The notes beneath the pieces were generated by a model. That model ran no database searches and was not told the origin of the DNA. It was given only the letters and a program-made list of their open reading frames with translations. A stretch of DNA of 64,000 bases, taken from NCBI GenBank assembly GCA_009731375.1, contig BJOX01000210.1, forward strand, positions 127,849 through 191,848, written 5' to 3'. Position numbers and translations under genes: made by a program. The DNA comes from Paulinella micropora (Eukaryota > Cercozoa > Imbricatea > Euglyphida). Positions 60,013-64,000 of this stretch are shown here, one piece after another; position 1 is the stretch's first letter; each line of letters starts with the position of its first letter.

Positions 60013-60627
60013 TCACCACTGCTCTCCTGTCATATCCCCTCCCTTGGCATAGGGTGTTGCACCACCATGTCTACCTGTGGCAGCGCAAAAAAGCTTCCAA
60101 CGCTGATCCAGGATGTCTTGCTTCCTCCTTTTCAACTTCCACGGAAGCTTTGGTGCCGTTAGAATGTCAACCACTGCCTGCATCAAGTGACGAGATGCAT
60201 GATGAAACGCTGCTACCTCCGTCAGCATGTCCAACACGGCACCACGGGTCAGCTTTCCTCCATCGTCGAACAGCAAAGCTTGAAGGCCATGCCCGTCTTG
60301 CGCAGACTCTTGCGATGCAGGCATATGCATACCAGGTCCATCGCCCACACCCACGCCATCAAGCCTCTGATCATACCATGCATTTTCATAGTACATGTCC
60401 TCGTCAGTGTCATCATCCGTCTGCGACGTCGGTGGCGACTCAATTGATGCGTCTGCGTCTACTGCGCGTGCGCTACTAGGATTTGGGGATTCTGAGCCAG
60501 ACTCTGCTTCAGGCTCTGAATCGGAGTCCAATCTTGCCCGCCGAAGTGGTCGCCCAGATGCGTTTACAACAAGTTCAGCAAGACAATTGCAAGCAGCACC
60601 AGTGAGCACTGGGAAGAGAGTACGCAC
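60013..60627 (-). CDS. Hypothetical 204-residue protein, transposon-associated
   Basis: Longest clean minus-strand frame in the region, ATG to stop. The N-terminal half is acidic/Ser-rich (DSDSEPEAESGSESPN, DDDTDEDMYYENAWYD). The C-terminal half is helical (TRGAVLDMLTEVAAFH, HLMQAVVDILTAPKLPW). It lies upstream of the DUF4218 piece on the same strand, so it may be the N-terminal segment of the same element. No domain recognised. Confidence 0.4.
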   Translation of the reverse strand: MRTLFPVLTGAACNCLAELVVNASGRPLRRARLDSDSEPEAESGSESPNPSSARAVDADASIESPPTSQTDDDTDEDMYYENAWYDQRLDGVGVGDGPGMHMPASQESAQDGHGLQALLFDDGGKLTRGAVLDMLTEVAAFHHASRHLMQAVVDILTAPKLPWKLKRRKQDILDQRWKLFCAATGRHGGATPYAKGGDMTGEQW

Positions 60628-60739
60628 AGTAATAGTTTTAACAAGGTGTGAGTACTTCCTTCCATTGCTAGAATCGCAAACACTAACTGCGTTTGATGAG
60701 CGTTGTTCAGGATCAATGAATAGTTAGTAGTACTGAATA

Positions 60740-60960
60740 ACGCTCATACAACAAGTTCAGCAAGACAAATTGCGAATCGCAAAAAAACTTGCGAATCGCA
60801 AACACTAATTGTGAATCGCGAAATAATTGCGAATCGTAAACACTAATTGGGAACTGCAATTACTGTTGCGAGTCGCAGAATTAATTGCGAATCGCAAGGC
60901 ATAATTGCGAATCGCAAAATTAATTGCGAATCGCAAGGGCGATCACGGATCACAAGCAGC
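60740..60960. repeat. Cluster of TTGCGAATCGCAA palindromes
   Basis: At least eight variants of (A)TTGCGAATCGCAA in 190 bases. It is flanked by CAACAAGTTCAGCAAGAC (60571 and 60750) and by GCACCAGTGAGC...TGGGAAGA(G/A)AGTAC (60595 and 60959), so a segment of about 365 bp appears duplicated around it. Confidence 0.85.
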
Positions 60961-60999
60961 ACCAGTGAGCTTTGGGAAGAAAGTACTCACAGTACTGAT

Positions 61000-61430
61000 G
61001 TTTTAGTAGGGTGGGAGTACTTTCCTTCCACTGCTAGTATCATCCGCCGAAACCAGTGAAGCGATTGCTTCAGGCCGAATTTTTTTCTTCGACGAGAACA
61101 ATCGCATCCAAGCAGCATGGATTTCTCGAGCAGGAACTAACAAATATAAGTCTAACACAGTATTGATGTTTTCATAGGGTGTGCGTACTTTCCTTCCACT
61201 GCTAGCACCCTTAGCGTATCCGCTGCGGAACTTGTTGCACCTGTTCAGCCGCGTAGTGACAGTTCCAGTGAAAACAGATGCAACAAATTCTTGACCTCCT
61301 GTGTAGCTTTCCAGTAAGAAGAAAAAGAAGAACACGGAAGCAAGGAGAATTAGGGAAAATGATGAAAACAATTTTTAATTCTTCTTTCTTCCCAGCCTGG
61401 GGGGTACTTGACCTCCTGCTTAGAACATGT
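61000..61430. other. Unique sequence with a repeated TTTTCATAGGGTG motif
   Basis: TACTTTCCTTCCACTGCTAG occurs at about 61017 and 61187, and in diverged form at 60654. ACAGTATTGATGTTTTCATA (61157) resembles ACAGTACTGATGTTTTAGTA (60991). Part of the same local duplication; no gene recognised. Confidence 0.6.
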
Positions 61431-61439
61431 AGCCTTCCA

Positions 61440-61850
61440 GTAACAACAAGAAGGAGGAGGAGGAGGAGGAGAAGAAGAAAAAGAAGAAGAAGAAGAAGAA
61501 GAAGGAGAAGAAGAAGAAGAAGAAGAAGAAGAAGAAGAAAGAAGAGGGAAGAAGAAGAAGAAAAAGAAAGAAGAAGGAAGAAGAAGAAGAAGAACAACAA
61601 CAACAACAACAAAAAGAAGAAGAAGAAGAAGGAGAAGAAGAAGAAGAAGAAGAAGAAGAAGAAGAAGAAGAAGAAGAAAAAAAAAAGAAGAAGAAGAAGA
61701 AGAAGAAGAAGAAGAAGAAGAAGAAGAAGAAGAAGGAGAAGAGAGAGAGAGAGAGAGAGTGACAGAGAGAGAGAGAGAGAGACAGAGAGAGAGAGAGAGC
61801 AAGAGAGAGAGAGAGCAAGGAGGAGAGAGCAAGAGAGAGAGAGAGAGAGC

Positions 61851-61891
<41 letters not shown>

Positions 61892-61895
61892 CAAG
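61440..61895. repeat. (GAA)n followed by (GA)n
   Basis: 61447-61740 is (GAA/GGA)n with a short (CAA)n insert at 61595-61612; 61741-61895 is (GA)n with GCAAGA interruptions. It lies just upstream of the second gene. Confidence 0.95.
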
Positions 61896-61990
61896 ATATC
61901 TATGAACCTGTTTCCTGTAATGGTCTCTGTTGCACGCACATGTGTTTTTGAATCATTTCCTCTGTTTGCACCATGCCTGCTGCGCTGCAG

Positions 61991-62049
61991 GCAGTACACG
62001 GACAGAGCCGTAACCTCCTCGCCCTGTCCGCCATAGTGCGTGCCAACAG
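61991..62049 (+). CDS. Gene 2, exon a
   Basis: Acceptor GCGCTGCAG, donor AACAG|GTAATG, 59 bases ending in phase 2: AVHGQSRNLLALSAIVRAN plus AG. It joins exon b (A|GCA ACG) in phase to give RANRATKG. An upstream exon is implied, but 61900-61990 contains only unique sequence that I could not resolve. Confidence 0.6.
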
Positions 62050-62080
62050 GTAATGATTCGGTCAAAAAAGGTAGTACGTC

Positions 62081-62125
62081 CTGTCCGCCATGCCAACAGG
62101 TAATGATTCGGTCGAAAAAGGTAGC
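62081..62125 (+). repeat. 3'-edge copy of gene 2 exon a with its donor
   Basis: CTGTCCGCCATGCCAACAG|GTAATGATTCGGTCGAAAAAGGTAG repeats the end of exon a plus 26 intron bases. The copy lacks 7 bases (TAGTGCG). Same polarity as the helicase arrays, but without microsatellite. Confidence 0.85.
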
Positions 62126-62191
62126 ACAGTGTGGACCACTTTGTCTTGAAACCGCCTTTTTTTCAAACGGTCGGTTTTCGGTGGTGTTGAG

Positions 62192-62797
62192 AGCAACGAA
62201 GGGTGCTGTGGACGTGTCCATGCCACTCAAGAGGAAAAAGGCAGCAGAAGGCAAAACCCAAGGCAAAAAGAAAGGAGCCCAAAAAAAAGCAGCAGGCAAG
62301 AAGGCAGCTGCTTCTGGCGAGTCCTCCTCGCCGTCGTCGTCTGGGAGTGACAATGACGAAGGGGACAACGAGGCTGAAGAAGAATCAAAGGAGAAGGGCT
62401 CAAAAGGAGAACCCAAGGCGGCGAAGAAGAAGGTTGAGAAATCCAAGCCAAAGCCCAAGCCAAAGCCCAAGAGCGGTGGAGAAGAGGAGGAAGAAGAGTC
62501 GGAGGACAGCGAGAAGCAGCAAGACGAGGACCCAAAGGAAAGAAGAAAGTCTTTGGTTCAGCAAGGATTGCTGGAGATAGACACAGGGAAGAAGAGCAGG
62601 AAGAAAAAGCGCAAGAAGAGGCGACGTAAAGGCAGAAAAAGAAGGGATTTGCGAGTCGACATGGTCAAGGCTTGCGAAAAAGAACTCGCCGCCGCATGTT
62701 TAAGGGACCCTGAAGAGTGGAAAAAGTGGGTACAGGACGCAACCATGGGCAAGGCGGGAGAAGAAGACCTCATTTCGTTTGAGGAAGCCGACAAATG
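62192..62797 (+). CDS. Gene 2, exon b: charged low-complexity N-terminal region
   Basis: Acceptor GTGTTGAG, donor AAATG|GTACAG, 606 bases, phase 2 to 2. It reads ATKGAVDVSMPLKRKKAAEG, then long Lys/Ala, Ser/Asp/Glu and KPKPKPKPK stretches, a KSRKKKRKKRRRKGRKRR nuclear-localisation-like run, and a more ordinary end (KELAAACLRDPEEWKKWVQD, EEADKW). The protein could also start at the Met of MPLKRKK (62221). Probably nuclear or nucleolar; function unknown. Confidence 0.65.
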
Positions 62798-62973
62798 GTA
62801 CAGAGAGAGAGAGAGGGGGGGGGGGGGGAAAGGAAGGGAGGNNNNNNNNNNNNNNNNNNNNNNNNNNNNNNNNNNNNNNNNNNNNNNNNNNNNNGGGGGG
62901 GGGGGGGGGGGGGGGGGACAGGAAGGGAGCAAGAGGGCCAGAGGGAGACTGTGACGTGGCGTTTGGATTGCAG
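62798..62973. repeat. Gene 2 intron: (GA)n, G run, gap
   Basis: GAGAGA, then a G run, Ns 62842-62894, another G run, and unique sequence ending GGATTGCAG. Confidence 0.85.
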
Positions 62974-63082
62974 GGCCCCGCAGTCTTGCTACTCGGAAGA
63001 CTTGTCAATGCAGGAGAGGGACTTTCGGTACTGCTTGGCCATGGTTATCCGCACCGTCATCATCCCCAACATCGCCGGCGCT
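62974..63082 (+). CDS. Gene 2, exon c
   Basis: Acceptor GATTGCAG, phase 2 entry completing W. It reads APQSCYSEDLSMQERDFRYC then LAMVIRTVIIPNIAGA. The 3' end is uncertain: GCT|GTCAAA at 63082 restores phase 0 for exon d, but the frame stays open to 63100. No domain recognised. Confidence 0.55.
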
Positions 63083-63097
63083 GTCAAACAAGAGGCC

Positions 63098-63148
<51 letters not shown>

Positions 63149-63552
63149 ATGCACACACACTTTCATGCATACACTGTTTACCTGTCACACTTATACTCAC
63201 ACACACATACACACACACACGCTCTCTCTATTTCAACCTTGTTGCACATAGGCTCCCCCACACAAACTTAGTTTGCGAGTCGCAAGAAATGTTTGCGAAT
63301 CGCAAACAGTTTTGCGATTCGCAACAGAGTTTTGTGAATCGCAAACAGTTTTTGCGATTCGCATTTTATTTTGCGAATCGCAAAATTGTTTGTGATTCGC
63401 AAACATTTCTTGCGATTCGCATTTTATTCTGCGATTCGCATTTTATTTTGCCAAGTACGTAATTGTTTGCGATTCGCAAACTTTGTTGTGAATCGCAAAC
63501 TGTTTTGTGATCCACAATTTTCACAGCTAGCTACTTGTGCTTGCCTCTATAG
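63083..63552. repeat. Gene 2 intron: (CT)n, (CA)n and GCGATTCGC cluster
   Basis: 63101-63145 is (CT)n and 63150-63225 CA-rich. 63270-63520 holds about twelve copies of TTTGCGATTCGCAAA-type palindromes (GCGAATCGCAAACAG, GCGATTCGCATTTTATT). It ends CCTCTATAG, the acceptor of exon d. Confidence 0.85.
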
Positions 63553-63664
63553 GTGCCTAAATGGTCCCAGCTTGATTCAGAACGAGAGCATGGCAATCTT
63601 CGATCTGCTCTGGCGGCTTTTATGCAGGCCTTCACTAAGGATAACTTTCCTACCTGTGCGTTCG
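63553..63664 (+). CDS. Gene 2, exon d
   Basis: Acceptor CTCTATAG, donor TTCG|GTGAGT (consensus), 112 bases, phase 0 to 1: VPKWSQLDSEREHGNLRSAL then AAFMQAFTKDNFPTCAF. No family recognised. Confidence 0.7.
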
Positions 63665-63919
63665 GTGAGTCCTTATGTATATTCAGATGTACAGGAAATT
63701 CCTCCGATTCCTGGAAATATTTCCAGTAGCTGGAAATATTGCCAGGCACTGGAAATATTTCTAAATGTACGAGAGGCTGCTGCGTTACTTGTGCTCAATG
63801 TTCACTTGCCAGAGTATTCCTGCTGGCAGGTGATTATTGAGCTCAGCCCGAAATAGAAAAGGCATGCAGCTTTTGGGCACTCTCCGCCCTGCATTGCCTT
63901 TGTTGTTTCATGTGTGCAG
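63665..63919. other. Gene 2 intron with GGAAATATTTCC palindromes
   Basis: CTGGAAATATTTCCAGTAGC is followed by GGAAATATTGCCAGGCACTG and GGAAATATTTC, three versions of one palindrome in 60 bases. It ends TGTGTGCAG. Otherwise nothing seen. Confidence 0.7.
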
Positions 63920-64000
63920 CGTTTACTGTGAAGCACCCTCTTAAGGATTGCCTGGCCCTTTTGGAGAAGCCCTTGCGCGAATATCGCCACCGCTTGGATG
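63920..64000 (+). CDS. Gene 2, exon e (continues past the window)
   Basis: Acceptor CATGTGTGCAG, phase 1 entry. It reads FTVKHPLKDCLALLEKPLRE then YRHRLD at the window edge. Predicted helical; no family recognised. Confidence 0.65.

Noticed and set aside
59142-60727. Plus-strand open frames over the transposon remnant
   Set aside because: They overlap the minus-strand frames that show the DUF4218-like pattern and have no recognisable content themselves.

Overview
This is eukaryotic nuclear DNA, most likely from a microbial eukaryote. The evidence is GT-AG introns, about 33 very short exons, polypyrimidine acceptors, a tRNA-derived SINE, fold-back elements and DNA-transposon remnants. I cannot name the species. 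Most of positions 1-52,000 is microsatellite (GATA, GTAT, GTAC/CATA, TA, CT, ATT, CTTT and ATGTT families), and there are 12 assembly gaps (N runs).

The main result is that this apparent microsatellite desert is one plus-strand gene. Reading exon by exon gives a colinear DEAH/RHA-type (DExH) RNA helicase from about 4,129 to the stop at 53,142, with further N-terminal exons possibly at 712 or outside the window. All family landmarks occur in the right order: a pre-core linker (4,129), motif I GATGCGKST (5,618/6,419), motif Ia TQPRQISA (8,277), motif II DEVH split over two exons (11,649/12,315), motif III MSATLN (13,880), motif IV LIFCAGWED (23,783), motif V ATNIAETSITIDD (26,408), motif [10 protein letters not shown] split over two exons (27,575/31,363), the winged-helix and HA2-like region (32,885-50,255), and an OB-fold region with a C-terminal tail (50,674-53,142). 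Every junction I could place is phase-compatible and adds up to about 1,150 residues. The nearest families are DHX36, DHX57, DHX29 and DHX9; I cannot choose among them by eye.

The unusual feature is that the introns are filled with truncated copies of the neighbouring exon edge, about 120 by hand count, each separated by microsatellite. They follow a strict polarity. Copies upstream of an exon keep its acceptor AG and 5' end; copies downstream keep its 3' end and donor GT. The intact exon is always at the far end of its array, as expected from repeated tandem duplication across an intron-exon boundary under selection for an intact gene. One exon (19,767/21,192) has no contiguous copy and may have been split by a new microsatellite intron.

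Inside the introns are a 547-bp structured element (4 loci), a hairpin-rich element of about 446 bp (2 loci, opposite orientations), a GC-rich fold-back family (4 loci), single fold-backs, a tRNA-derived SINE, a very large pentanucleotide inverted repeat and one possible antisense exon.

From about 53,200 the composition changes to ordinary AT-richer sequence. It holds decayed transposon coding pieces (MULE-like on +, DUF4218/CACTA-like on -), clusters of a TTGCGA-N-TCGCAA palindrome, and the 5' part of a second multi-exon gene (61,991 to beyond 64,000) of unknown function, which also carries a truncated exon-edge copy.
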